Shown here: in pieces, positions 1 through 12,508 of the stretch
How the letters are laid out: the number at the start of each line of letters is the position of its first letter
How positions within the stretch are numbered: position 1 is the first letter of the stretch
Origin: Aulostomus chinensis
Taxonomy: Eukaryota > Chordata > Actinopteri > Syngnathiformes > Aulostomidae
Length of the DNA stretch: 64,000 nucleotides
Direction: 5' to 3'
Assembly: GCA_037954235.1 (NCBI GenBank)
Contig: JBBMOA010000021.1
Location: 3,872,501 to 3,936,500 of the forward strand
Translations under genes and position numbers: made by a program
The notes under the pieces: model-generated
Seen by the model: the letters and a program-made list of their open reading frames with translations, nothing else
Database searches by the model: none
What the model was told of the DNA's origin: nothing

Positions 1-1077
1 AACCCTCAGGGTTCATTTATTACTAGCATTTACAAGAACGGCAGGTTTTTCTCGGTTTTCAAGGTCTACATTGGCTTAAAAAGTATTTCACACTTGTGCT
101 GCTCTCTGTCACGACGGCTCAATTCGGTCCAGGACAGAAAATTCTTCTAAATCTCAGTTACAGGAATTATTAATGACACAGCAGCAGAAAACGGCGGCCG
201 CTGGTTTTGACACGCTTTAACATCTAATGCACGTTTGAGTGCTATTCATTATAGGAGCAGCGCGCTACACTGACAACTGACAAATTGTTGTTCGCGTGAC
301 ACCAATCAATAGGAGACTTCTTCAAGTAAATGATAAATTACATCAATAAATAATATGAGTACGTGATACACAGTTTGTACGCACCAGCGTGCAGGAATGT
401 GGACGTAACCACAGTGTTAGATATTAATCTCACGTAATAATGCCAAAATGCAGATATGCACAGACAAATCCCCAAAACAGTCTCGTAAAACAAGTAGGAA
501 AACACTTTTTTTGTCAAAGGTGAGAAGACGAACACAAAATATAAGGAAGTGTATTGAGTTAAAAGACAGATAATTTTCGGGATTCTGTCAAAGTGATAAA
601 TAATTAATAATAATTGGAAATGGAACTAAGAAAAAAAGTGTGAAACCACAGTGCTACTCTGGTTGATTCAGATGAGGAGGAGCAGTAAACAGCAGGGGAG
701 TAGGGCCACTTCTCCAATCTCCTACTTGATAAGAAACCACCGGAATAACAGCCAACAGAACCATCAAAGCAGAGGATGAAACACTACAAAATAGGAGAGG
801 AGGATCGAGACAATCAGCCAGAAGCATTTTTGTACTCCCCAACGCTGCAGTCCTTCAAACAGAGCTGTCAGTGGAACAGCTACAAGGCGTCAGTGCCAGC
901 AGCTGGAGTGGCGTCCATGTTTGGCTCTAATATCCTAAAATCTTCATCTGCACATCCCCACATGCCGAGTCCAGCTTAACTAGGCTTGACTAGTCTAGAT
1001 GCTGCACCTCTGTTCCGATTGGTCCAGCATCTCCTTTCAAATACAAAGTGACAGCGTTTAGTAAAGTCTGACGCTAT
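1..1077. other. Inferred dpp intron 1; no gene seen
   Basis: Unique-looking AT-rich sequence with no coding exon, RNA gene or recognisable repeat. If the exon at 16079-16135 is the dpp start, this is deep in its first intron. Confidence 0.4.
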
Positions 1078-1110
1078 GGGGGCGGCCATCTGCCTCGACC
1101 GGTGGGGGGA
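1078..1110 (+). repeat. Fragment of a teleost interspersed repeat (family A)
   Basis: The string GGCGGCCATCTGCCTCGACCG is characteristic of a widespread fish repeat whose longer copy in this window is at 40205-40436. The flank continues into an AGAGA-rich tract to about 1190. Confidence 0.45.
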
Positions 1111-2117
1111 GAAAGAGAGTCAGAGACAAAGAGATGGATGAGGAAAGTGAGCTAGAGACAAGAGAGACAGAGATGAAGACAGACTGACAAGATACTCCCA
1201 GAATTCTGGCATCAACTTGGTTCCAAAGCATCAGCAGGGAGCATTTCTAGTGTGGCCTGACGCCTTTGTTGTTGTTTTTTTCCTTTGCCTGGACATCAGT
1301 GAGGTGAACTGATGGATTGAAAACGTGGTCATGGACTCTGAGGTCCACACTGATGACTCACTTATGATCTAGACCCGAAAAACATCTCTGACTCGCCTGT
1401 TGAGTTGTGTGCAAATGTCCCAAAGTTGTCTCTTCCCTCATGAGCTCACCTGCCAAACACAAATTGATTCAAAAGTAATAAGAGACAAAAGCTGACGAGT
1501 GAATGCCTTTCTGATTGCACACGCACACACACACGCGCACACACACTTTTCCTCCATCATGTAATTTTTCCATGCATTGATTTATCTTCTTGAGAGGGCG
1601 TTATGGATTTAAATTATTGTCAAACAATGTTATTATGCATTCTGTCCTCGCTTGATGCCTTTCTTGCTCGGCACTCGATTACATCTGCAGCGTTCTTGTC
1701 TGACATCATGATTAATCACCTGATTTAATTAACTGAATAGCACTAATTTCCTCTGTCATATCAACAAACCTGTGTCTTACACGGAGGTTTCCATTGTGTG
1801 TTGGGGAATCACGCCAGCGGAGCTTCCTTTCCGCCATCATCTTTGTCATATTAGCTGCTCTGAAATCAAATACGTTCAGCTGCACCGCTGGAAAAGGCCG
1901 TCTTTCATTACCATTCAACGCCCGTGGAGGCGGATATCTTCTGTGAACGCCCATTTGGGAAGATTAACTACAGGAATATGCTTTAGTGTCTGATAACGGC
2001 AGAGTCATATCACATCGCCCAAGGTGGTTTCTGGGGCAACAGTGTGGCCATCAATCAGCTAGTAGTAATCTCACAAGAAATCGTTGTCAGCATGCAAATT
2101 CATGGCACTTTTCACAC

Positions 2118-2123
<6 letters not shown>
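1111..2123. other. No gene seen; purine-rich tract and short CA repeat
   Basis: Contains a GAGA-rich purine stretch (about 1110-1190) and an interrupted (CA)n at 1518-1546. The ORFs here are short and unrelated to known proteins. Confidence 0.5.
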
Positions 2124-2174
<51 letters not shown>

Positions 2175-2176
2175 GT
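2124..2176 (+). repeat. (TG)n microsatellite
   Basis: Twenty-six TG dinucleotides, nearly perfect, with one GC interruption near the end. It drives the Cys-Val and His-Thr runs in chance ORFs on both strands. Confidence 0.97.
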
Positions 2177-2937
2177 ACATGCCAGAGCATTTTGAAGATG
2201 GAACACTGGAGTTCTGCTGCTTGTACAAGAGATGATTGTGCATGTTTGTACAGCCACTGTGGGTGATTTTCACAGATGTAGTGTAAGTACCGACGGGTGA
2301 CTAGAGGAAAGTCTTTATTGAAGGCAAACAGCAAAAAATATCCTCTTCCTTTAACCCAGGAGGGCCACAGAGCAGAGACCAGGCACGAACTCCAGCTCTC
2401 GCCAACACTGCTATGGTCAGGGGTGCCGATGGTGGGAGGAACCTGGAGGAAACATTTCATCTCGAGCACGACTGTGTACAGCTGTTTTTTCATATTTGGG
2501 TTTTCCAAACAGCAACCTCCAGGGCTGAAAAGTGAATCAAACACAGGAAGTGCAAAAACCTCTGCATGTTCTGATCATGTGATACGAGGCTTTGTTCTTT
2601 TGGGTTGTTTTTTTTGGCACAGGTTGGATTTAGGGCATGAAAAAAACTTGATTAAGGTTGAAAGACGATCGTAGTTCAGGTTCAGCTGAGTCAGTGACTT
2701 TACAATATCCAAGTATCCTGTCAGAACAGCATAGAACAGCCGCAACTGAAGTCGTCTTTTCGTGTCTATCATCAACCACGTCCTCCACCTCATACAGTCC
2801 CCTTTCATTGACATCATGTGACTTCTACTTCCATGGTCTGAACAAAGATGCAGGCAGGAAATTCACATGAAAAATGAGACAAAATTAGGTGCCCATGCAT
2901 AAAAGAGGATTGGTCTGAAAGTTTGACACCAATCCAA

Positions 2938-3296
2938 TCATCCATCCATCCATTTTCTACCACTTATCCTGTAAAAGGTTGTGGGGGGGGGGGGGGGTTG
3001 GAGCCTATCCCAGACTCTGGACGGGTCACCAGTCCATGGCAGGGCCAACACATATAGACAGACAACCATTGGCTCTCCCAGCCACGCCTACTGTCAATTT
3101 AGAGTCTGGATTAACCTGGTCCCCTCTTGATGTCTTTGGACTGTGGGAGGAAGCTGGAGTACCAGAGAGAACCCAGCAGGAACAGGGAGAACATGGAGAC
3201 TCACACAGAAAGACCCCGTGCTGCAGCTGGGGCTGGAACCCAGAACCTTCTTGCTGCGAGGCCACAGTGCTGACCGCTGCACCACCGTGCCACCCC
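2938..3296 (-). mobile_element. tRNA-derived SINE, near full length
   Basis: Minus orientation. It has the head GGTGGCACGGTGGTGCAGCGG (box A-like), a box B-like segment (GGTTCTGGGTTCCAGCCCC), the conserved core (GTTCTCCCTGTTCCTGCTGG, then TCCAAAGACATCAAGAGG), the tail CTGGGATAGGCTCC-type region broken by a G run (2982-2998), and a terminal (GATG)n. A target-site duplication is not clear: CCAATC is present on both sides but is short. ORFs in both directions here encode only SINE sequence. Confidence 0.85.
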
Positions 3297-4985
3297 AATC
3301 GGAAACCACACTTGAGAAATCCTGCTGCAGACAACTAAAAAAATGTGCCATACTGAGACGTGCATCATCAGAGATTCTGGTCAGCTCTTACAGCAGGTCA
3401 AATAATCAATTATCACCTCTATCACAATCTTATTTAACTCTGGACACTTGAGGTCGCTAAAGGAGGAGTGGCTGACGCAAACATGCTAAGATCCAGCAAT
3501 CCTGCCATTTTGAACTTGTGAATTCCTAATTCTTGAGGTGAGTGTCCTCTTTTGTTTGGCTCCTGTAGTGAAAGTATGTTTTAGTACTACAGGCTCCTTG
3601 ATCATTTGCATCACCTCCTGTATGAGGTACCGAGGGTAAAGGCATTTCCAGAACTCCAGCACACTGAATGCCTACTGTTTAAAATATGTTGTTGACCGCA
3701 TTGTTTGGGAAAAAGAAGCCCTGCAGGGCTGTGGTGATGCAGTGCACTGAGCTGTCAGCTCTCTGAGAAACGCCGTGCAACAGTCTGCACACGTGCACTG
3801 CAGGTGCATCTATACCATAAACCAGGTTAGCCTAAAGAACAAGGCTGAGGAGACTCCTTTTTTCCAACGTTACACCTGCATGTCTGCCCCACTTTCTGTT
3901 GTCCACAGTTTGTTGCTCAGAGATTGTGCCGTCTCTGGAGGCACAAAGCCCATTAAGGGTTCGGTAGGAGTGAAATTAAGCTTTTGTTTAACTTTCATCA
4001 CAGCTTAAGTTTTAAACTGAGAAGAAAAGATGGTTGAGAAAGTCTCTGATCCCCTCATCTCTGTGTTTGCCTTCCCCGGCGTTAGCCCTGCGCCGTTTAT
4101 CCATCTGTATTAATGCACCTGTATGGCTATAGACGTTCTGGCGTGTCTCCTGAGGATTGATTTTGAGGCTCACTGACTGGGGCACAATAAAACTGCTGTT
4201 TACGTTAAGGCGGCGAGCGTTCATTGGCAAGGGATAGAGGCGGCTTGTTTTAGGGCGATGTAAAGCACCATGGGAGTCAACATGACAAATCATCGCTTTT
4301 TAACTGCCAGGGAGATGAAGCTTGTGAGATCGGTTATACAACAGCTTTATGCAATAAGTCAATAAAATTACCTCCGCCGCTAAGATGAAAATGGGCCTTG
4401 CTTTACAGTTCGGTAAAGGCTGCAGCCTGGACACCGACAGAGCTCGGAAAACAATTTATAAGACTGCAGAGCAACCGGGCCAATTAGGACCAAATGACTG
4501 GCTTTGTTTGAATGATTCTGTGCAGCACGTACAGAAGGGCTGTAACTCACTAGCATGAGGGCCTCAAAGCTTACAGCTCAGCCAGGCTCAGGATCAGATG
4601 GCTCATGGACAGATCGGACGCCGTTTTGTTGTGACCAACACATTTCTGCCATTTGACCGATTACAAACATTTGTGCTGATGAACACACATCTTAATCCCG
4701 TGTAGTGGCACATAAATCCAAAAACAGCCATGACGGGTGAGGGACGCTCCACCACCCTGCCTATTTTTTGTTTTTTTCCCTCATCTAGTGCGACAGTTCT
4801 TAACATGCTTGAAGTCGACTGACATGATGAAAAAGTGCTGTCTGGTGCAAGGCTGTAAAGATCGCGAGCGGCAGATGTTGACCACTGTCAGGTGGAAACT
4901 TTGACATTTCCTCGAGGTTGCACAAGTGGTAGTAACATTAGCAACAGTAGCGCAATGTTATGCAGGTGACAAATTTATGCTGAAA
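3297..4985. other. No gene seen
   Basis: Unique-looking sequence of inferred intron 1. There are no splice-consistent exons or recognisable RNA genes. Confidence 0.4.
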
Positions 4986-5029
4986 CCTTTTGACAGTTGG
5001 TTTCTGCAACAGCCGCTGACTGGAGGCGG

Positions 5030-5235
5030 TAGATTAGTGTCCCACTGTTGTTGGGATATCTCTGGAGCGCCTTGAGTGAATTGCTTCAAATTTGCCTCCA
5101 ACATCCACTGGGACTCAAGGACGACCTGACGGGCCAGCATCACACACAGCGCCCCTGTTGTTTTGACTGGCAGCAAGTTGTTGCTCCTCCCCGATTGCGC
5201 CGTACATCAATGAATCGTAGAGTTTTGCCAGTCGC
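5030..5235 (-). repeat. Fragment of a teleost interspersed repeat (family B)
   Basis: On the minus strand it contains TTGAGTCCCAGTGGATGTT, then GGCAAATTTGAAG and a GAGATATC motif. The copy at 43995-44165 carries a near-identical TTGAATCCCAGTGGATGTT segment in the opposite orientation. Element class is not determined. Confidence 0.5.
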
Positions 5236-6168
5236 ACAACCACGACACGGCAGGAAATTTATGGCACAATGATCGCCTGTCATGACAAGGTATATGTGAC
5301 AAACCAGACAACAACAACAAAAATCGCCATGTAGTCCAATACAGGTATGACACATAAAAATGATGGAGATACTCCCTGGAACACACATGAAGAAGAGGAG
5401 GAATTACTGCGCCGCAAAAATGTCAGAGGAGTTTTGCAATTTCTTGAAGTCCCTGATGTTCCCTGTGACAAATCTCACAACAAACCTGCACTTAAAATCA
5501 AAGGCAAGAGCAGATGTAGTGGCACTGTAAATAAATCAAATGGCTCCATCCTCTCTGCCTCCACTAAAACATCACAAGAAGCCAGATTTGATTTGCATTC
5601 ATGATTTATGGTCTAGATTTCCTCGATCAGCTACTAACAATATTAAAGAACGAGCTCATCTTGAAAAGTCATGGTGATATGGATTTCTTTTAGTCTTTAA
5701 AAGGGATACCAAGTCAGGCTGTCTCAATTAAGAAGAAACCACCCGGCCAAAGCAGCTGCAAAGACGTTTGGTTTCAGAGCAAATGTCCCTAACAAAGTGA
5801 ACAGATGTATTTACAGTACGTGTCAGAAGCTTAGCCAGCCCACACATTTCACTTCTCTCATTGTGGTCTGCGAAGGCTTAATGTGCATTTGCTGAATACG
5901 CTACAGGCTCGGTTATGGATCCCACAGGGATGATGGGTAGAAGTGTTATGATTTGACTGCCAAACCTGAAGGTTAAAAGGGAGAATCCACCCACGGACTG
6001 AATTTACATTGTTTTGTAACCAGTTATTTTAGATGGTTCAGTTGGTGCAGTAAATCATGACGGAAGCGCTGAGCCTGAAAATGTCCAGGTCCTAATCTTC
6101 ATCGCTGCTGCTGAAAACATGGTGGTGGAATAATCCCTAGAAATACAGACAGGAGGTAACAAATTCAA

Positions 6169-6184
6169 GGGGGGGGGGGGGGGG
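6169..6184 (+). repeat. Poly-G tract (16)
   Basis: Uninterrupted G run followed by TAATAAATG. Confidence 0.95.
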
Positions 6185-9100
6185 TAATAAATGATGAGAA
6201 AAGCGTACATGAGAGCAGCACTCAATAGTGTGAGGTGTTTATCATGCTAGAGATGGCACAGCCACCAACAATGGGTTGTAAAGTGAAGGAACATCTTCAG
6301 GGGGAAGGTCGTTCATCCATCCAGTAGATAAAGCGAAGTTTCCATTCCAAAAAACTGGTCAAACCTCACCAAAGTGCACATAAAAACACCCAAACTACGT
6401 TATCAATATTTTATTCAAAGACCTCATTTTAGCTGTCCCAGTTACTAACTGTAGAGAGGTGGTTTTACACACATCTCCCGCAGGCACAACACCAGAAAAA
6501 CAAGGGGAGTTTTTGATTCGTTCTGGGCCTTCGTCAGGTCAAAGGTTTTGAAAGGTGGGAAACAATTTGAAGTCATGGATGTGTTTTCCACCTGCACCTT
6601 AACTCAAAAGTAAATGGCATTGGCAGCCAAAGCAAACATGTAGCATTAACAGACGAGAGCAGCCAGGAAACAGCTTCGCTGACAGCAAAAAACTCTTGGC
6701 AAAGCCAGACGAAGTGTTGCTGCCACTCGGTCAAATTTCATGAGCGTCATCTCAGTTATTCAGTACATCTCCCATCTCCTCTCTCCAGAATGAAAACAGA
6801 TATATCAAAGGCTGACTGAAGGCGGAGAAAAATATGTCATGATGATTGTGTACATTGTAATTCAAGTAGTTTTCCCCGCTACGTGCGATTCACAACAATC
6901 CAAGTGGATGCAAAACCAGCCGATGCTGCCGGTGGGACCTTTGTGTATCGGCAGAGGAAAACCAAAGCTGTTGTGGACACACACCGCGCAAAGCTGCTGC
7001 TCCCTGCAAAATACTCCCGCAGAACTCAATAGCTAAACACAATAATTGCTTATGATGCACACAGGCAAATCAATCACGACTGAGTGGCGAGAAAAAAATG
7101 CAGATGAGGATGCGGGATTAATACATCCAGAGCTCGTTCTCATTGACAACCTATGGCCTCGCACTAATTACCTTTACACAGACAGCGATACTCCAATATC
7201 AACCCTGTTAAGACGACAGTCAGAGTATGAAAATCCTGCACAAAAAGCTTTTTCCAAAGCACAATTTATTTCACCTGCACTGGAAAGTTGGGTGCTGTTG
7301 CAGGAGTTATTTCAAGAAAAGTCTGGGTTTAAGACTCAATAAAGATAAATAATTTTGGCTGTGCAGTAAAAGCTTTACTAGAGAGTCTATACAATTTTAT
7401 GAGTCTATAGATATTGGAGAGGTCTCTGGTTATGCTGCATTTTTTGAACAAAAAGTGTATTGATAAGTTGCTGCAACATGAGCAGGAGGACAGAATAAAG
7501 CCATGAAGGGATACGGCTATTTGTATCCATTCCTCTGGATATCTGACCGAGGCCACAAGCGTGCCCTGGGAGCTGCTGCGTGGGTTTAAGACAAAGATGG
7601 ATACACAGTGTGCTTGGAGAGGCTGGAAAGGACTTGTGATTTTGGTATGCTGCAGCAGCACGGTCAAGCACTCGCTATTTGATTAGTAATTATCATGTTC
7701 TTGTTAAAAAAGGCGCGATGCAAGTTTGCTAACTAGCTTTCGCCTCATATTTGTGCATCCACATAACTCTAATTATGAGAATTCTGACTGATATTTAAAT
7801 TGTGAAATGTTTCACACTCTTAGAGGGAAGTTTCGTCCTTGCGCCATAACTTACATTTTTAAAGTAAAATATACTGATGTGACTTCTTTCATGTGTCTGT
7901 TCCAACCAGAGACGTTTCCTTAAGTCTGAATGCCATTTGTAAGCTGGAATATCAAAGCAGCAAAAATAATATTTGGGTGCTTTAGCACACATTCAGCGCA
8001 TGCTGCACCTCATTTATTTATTACACAAAGCCCATGATTCACAAATTGGGATGTACCCCCAGCAGTATGTGCAGTTACATCTGGGTGACACCCCTCCAAA
8101 ATATCTAGAGTATCCTCTCAAAATCCAGAAACCCACTCATCCTCGGACCCTGATCCACCTCATTCCACAGCTGTGGGCAATTCCTCTGGGGATGCTTCCC
8201 CAGCAGGCACGTGTCCATTGCATCGTGGGTTGGAATAAGTATGACTTTTTAGTGCTCAGGATGTTGGCTAGCTTGCTAACTTGCTCAAATACGATGAAAT
8301 GATTGTAACAATCTCACCCCACACCCACTGGACGCAGAACAATGACTGAAGTCCGAGCACTGACGGCAGAAGGCATCTGCTTTGAGGGTTCCAGTACTGT
8401 GTCTGACAGAGCTAGCTCTGATGTTAGCGGGACTAGAATAGCCACTGGCGGTGCGAGTGTAACAGCAGATAGTGGTGCGAGTTGAGGAAACTTCACTCTC
8501 TGATACCTCGAGAGAAGCACTGGTGACATAAGAGCAATGTCCGCCACCATCTGTGACAGCACAGACCAGGAGGCTTCATTTTTCAGGGGGTTCAGGACTT
8601 TAACCACTGTCTTAAGCCACCATTCAGTTTCGATCAGGAGTGCAGCCCCACAGAGCACACCAGCAGGCTACCCTAAACCTGACCTGCAGCCCTCCATTCC
8701 TGCATGTCAGGAGCACGTCCCAATATTCTCCCGAAACTCAGCTCTGTTGAAATGACTCATCTGTCACAAAACAGATGTACACAAAGTGTTTTCAAGATGT
8801 AAAAACAACTGTGACAAGCTGTGACACCATCAGCTACTTCAGATACGGCGAGTTCAGTCTGGCTTGATGGGCACTGAGGCCTCTGGGGGCACATAGCGGA
8901 TATGCTTGTGATTTTAGATACGACTCAAGTGCCTCCCGTCTACCTCCAAACAGCGACGGCTGTTTACTGTTGTGGCACTAGGCGTCTCGTTGGGCCTCTT
9001 TGACTTGCTTGTGATATACCTCCAGATGGGCTGTCACGACCGAAGCGGTTTTCCGAGCCAACCACTCACTCAAAGGGCCAGGGAGGTCTCTGTGACTCAT

Positions 9101-12100
9101 GCAATTATGCTCCCCATGGTGTCAATCATCCCCGGGAAACACTGGGCCTTTCAGTCGAGCTGCTGCACACAAGTACCGCCAAATCCACTTGGTTTGTATG
9201 TGCATGCGTACCTGAGAGCACCATGTTGTGTTTGCATGGTTTTCTGGACCAACATAATGCAATAAAGCTCCTGTTTCCTCAAGGGTTTCCTTTGTACTGT
9301 GCGAGCTCCGGCAGGAGACCGTAGCTGCAGCATCTGCTGATTAACTGCACGCGCCAGCTAGGCTATCACAAGCAGAAATGCCACTACAGCAGAATGCGCA
9401 ATAAGCAACACATTTGATGTTTCAGTTATTCTCTCCATGCATTGCATTATTCATTTCATATTCGCTGAGTTACCTGATGAGGCCCCCAAATGTAATTTCA
9501 GTGTGTCCACTGGAAACAAGCAGCCCAAGTTCCCAAACAAACCCAGAGAACGCAACCGGGTGTATTGTTCTCTCAGAGTCCAACAAGCAGCTTTTATGTT
9601 CTGCAAAGCAGCATGAAAGAGCAACTTCAAAAAGGAATGAAGCTGTGCAGCAAAGGCCTGCTGTAGCAGCAATGAGGTCAGGCCGACCAGTGGCGCGGCC
9701 AGGTTACCAGGGTGAAGAAAACCAGTTCCTCTGCTGCCCTTGTTCAGGTCTGATGAACCAAAACTATCAAAGGACGGAAATGAGACAAAAAACTTCTCCA
9801 GACTCTGTTGACCCAACAAGACTAAAATGAAGAATAATCCAAAGCTGAAAATGTGGTGGAAACTAATGTTCATAAAACTGCCAAATTTTCGGTGACTGAA
9901 AAACTCAACTAAAATATAGAGCTTGACTGATATAAAATCAAAGTTTGTTACATCGTAAACCGTCCTGCCTGTTTGACAGGAACAACAAGGGATTGTTGCA
10001 AAACGGGGAAAAAAAACCCCATCAAATATATTTTATGTGTCAGCAAATATATTAATATGGGAATTTGTCTACTCTCTTATGTTAATATCTGGCTTGTTTT
10101 CTTTGACAAAGGCTAAAATTCTCACACTTGGTCAACTAAAACTTTGACTAAACTAAGGAAAAAGCAGCTGCCAAAATGAACAAGCTTACTACTACTGCAA
10201 AGGTGCTGGCGCTAACGAGTGGGAGAAGCCGTCGTGTTCAGAAGTTCTCAGAGCAAAGGTGATTGAGAGAGGCATCCTAATGCCATTTTACAAGGGTGCA
10301 AAGATGAAAATAAAATCAATCATCATTTCCATAGACTCCAGTGAGGGGGCTGAAGTGAAACCACGCATTTACAACTGGCCCACAGAGTAATGAAAGCAGG
10401 GATCAATACTTGGCACATTTCGGCTGGTGTTTGCCCGGCTGTTGGCCAACAAAGCCACAGTAATTAAGAAATTTACCCTCAATCCCAATACCTCTTAGCC
10501 CCGAAACTCCTTGAATTATCTGCTTAGCACATTTACGCCCCGGTGAGATTGATCAGACGGATGCTCAATGACTCTTTTCTGCCTTTCCCCCCACTTTTCG
10601 TAGTTCGCTTGTTAAAAGCAAACACAGAAACGTCAGAATGACACGCACAAATTTCAGAATTATTAGGAATTATTTGAAAGTATTCTCAATGTGATCAATG
10701 GATATTTAGTAAGCAGCGGCAGCAGCGAATGAATAATCATCGCATGGGACTGACAATCCCATCTTTGTTCTGTGTCTGCGCACAAATTCACTATTTATTC
10801 TCTCATTATGAATCTAATCAGAAGAATTGGGGGATTTTCTGGGCTTTGCAGATCCAGAGATTAGTAAAGTTCAAATGGCTCCAAAACGGAGCGAGATAAT
10901 TGGGATTTAGTGTGTGCAGAAAAGGCCCGGAGGGCTGTCAAGGACCGAGATAATCAAACTAGCCTGCTGTGACCGAGACAAGACAAAAGAAAGGAGAAAC
11001 ATGGACTCTAACAGAAGAAAAACAGCGAGCTCTGAAGTGATGTCAGGGAAAACAAGACTTCTGTCCAGCGCAAATATGTTCTATTATTACTGAAATCCTA
11101 GCAGCGGCTGCTAAAGTTGAACCGGAGAAGAGGTAGTTAGACAGTGGAAGAAGTAGGGCAGCAATGTACTTCCTCTAATTCAATTTTTCCAGTGAGGTTA
11201 GATAAGATGCTGGCACCAGAAGAGAACGTAAGCAATGTGTGAGATGTACTGTACTGAGTCAAGACAGAGACGCTCTGGCAGGTACAAATATTGTAGTGCA
11301 ACACTGCCATCTAGTGTTGCACCTACGTCCACAGCACTAGTTTCCACATGGAAAAAGTGTGATAAATAAATAAATGAACTGAACAGAAATCTCCTCTCAT
11401 TCCGATCCAACAAGATGCCACATGATAACGCACGCTTAGCCGTTTACAGATTAATCTCATCAACAGTGTTGCTATTTTCTCACTACAACGACTAATCTGG
11501 CGAGGAAATGAGACGTTGCATGCTTCTAAATACGGCTACAGACTGCTGGAAATGTTACGCTTAATATAAATCAACATAGGAAGGGAGGATGTATAACCTG
11601 ACCTTTGACCTTTTAGCGTTTGCGTCAACAGGTGATGTGTATGGGAAAGGTTCAGCTTCTTAAAACTTTCCTGGCACAAATATCTACCTAACTTGAGAGG
11701 ATTCTGAATTTATGTTTCATTTGTGGGAGTTACAGCCAGATTATAGAATAATATCTCATTATCATAACCATTATATACTGGAGTTGCAACAATTAAGTCG
11801 ATGAAAACAATACATTTTCACGAGCGATTCATTGTTTCAGTCTCTCTTTCAGCTGAGTTGCTCCCTTTAACGTGAGGATTTGCTGCTGTGTTTCCATTTA
11901 CGACACTGTTGGATGGACATTATTAGCAACCTGAACGTGTCTCTCTGGGGCCTCTGTGCGGCTGTGATGAGCGTTTTCCAAAAATGTCTTGACATTTTAT
12001 GGACAATAAAAAAAGAAACATGACGCTTGGATTTGGCCTTATTCGTCTGCTTTAACTGTTTGATGCAGTCACAGCCTTTAAACGCATCCTTGAAGATAAT

Positions 12101-12490
12101 TAAGAAGAGAGAAAATCTGACTAAACACCCCGAATGTGTTGCTCACTCCTTTCTCTTGATGTGGCCTACTCTGAAGAAACACTGTCATGAAGGGGACTTC
12201 ATACTTTTTTTTTTTTTTTGTCTTTTTAAAAAGAAATTTAAGCATGAATGTCAAAAACTGAATTTGTCATGGACTCAACAGGAAGCTCCACCTTTGATAT
12301 TCTTCTTAAATTTCACCACTTTGAAGTTATTCTGAGTAAAGCCTCCAACTCACCCTGCCTCATCTCCACTTCTAATGACTTCCTGCCTTTCCCGGATGGA
12401 CTTCCTCCAGAAAAGATAGATCCACTTTGCTGTATGAGTACAGACGAATGATAATATGAAGTTAGCACAAATGGAATATTTCAACTATTT

Positions 12491-12508
12491 AAAAAAAAAA
12501 AAAAAAAA
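12491..12508 (+). repeat. Poly-A tract (18)
   Basis: Uninterrupted A run. I found no SINE or retrocopy body upstream of it. Confidence 0.95.

Noticed and set aside
2071..2544. 157-residue minus-strand ORF
   Set aside because: Crosses the (TG)n microsatellite (His-Thr run) with no recognisable domain on either side.
2979..3338. ORFs of 85-119 residues on both strands
   Set aside because: Translation of the SINE at 2938-3296.
8314..8658. 114-residue minus-strand ORF of moderate complexity
   Set aside because: Looks smoother than most, but has no recognisable domain, repeat family or flanking splice sites.
12491..12508. Processed pseudogene or SINE tail suggested by poly-A runs (also 20204-20226 and 51063-51079)
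   Set aside because: No retrocopied coding sequence, tRNA-like head or target-site duplication found upstream of any of them.
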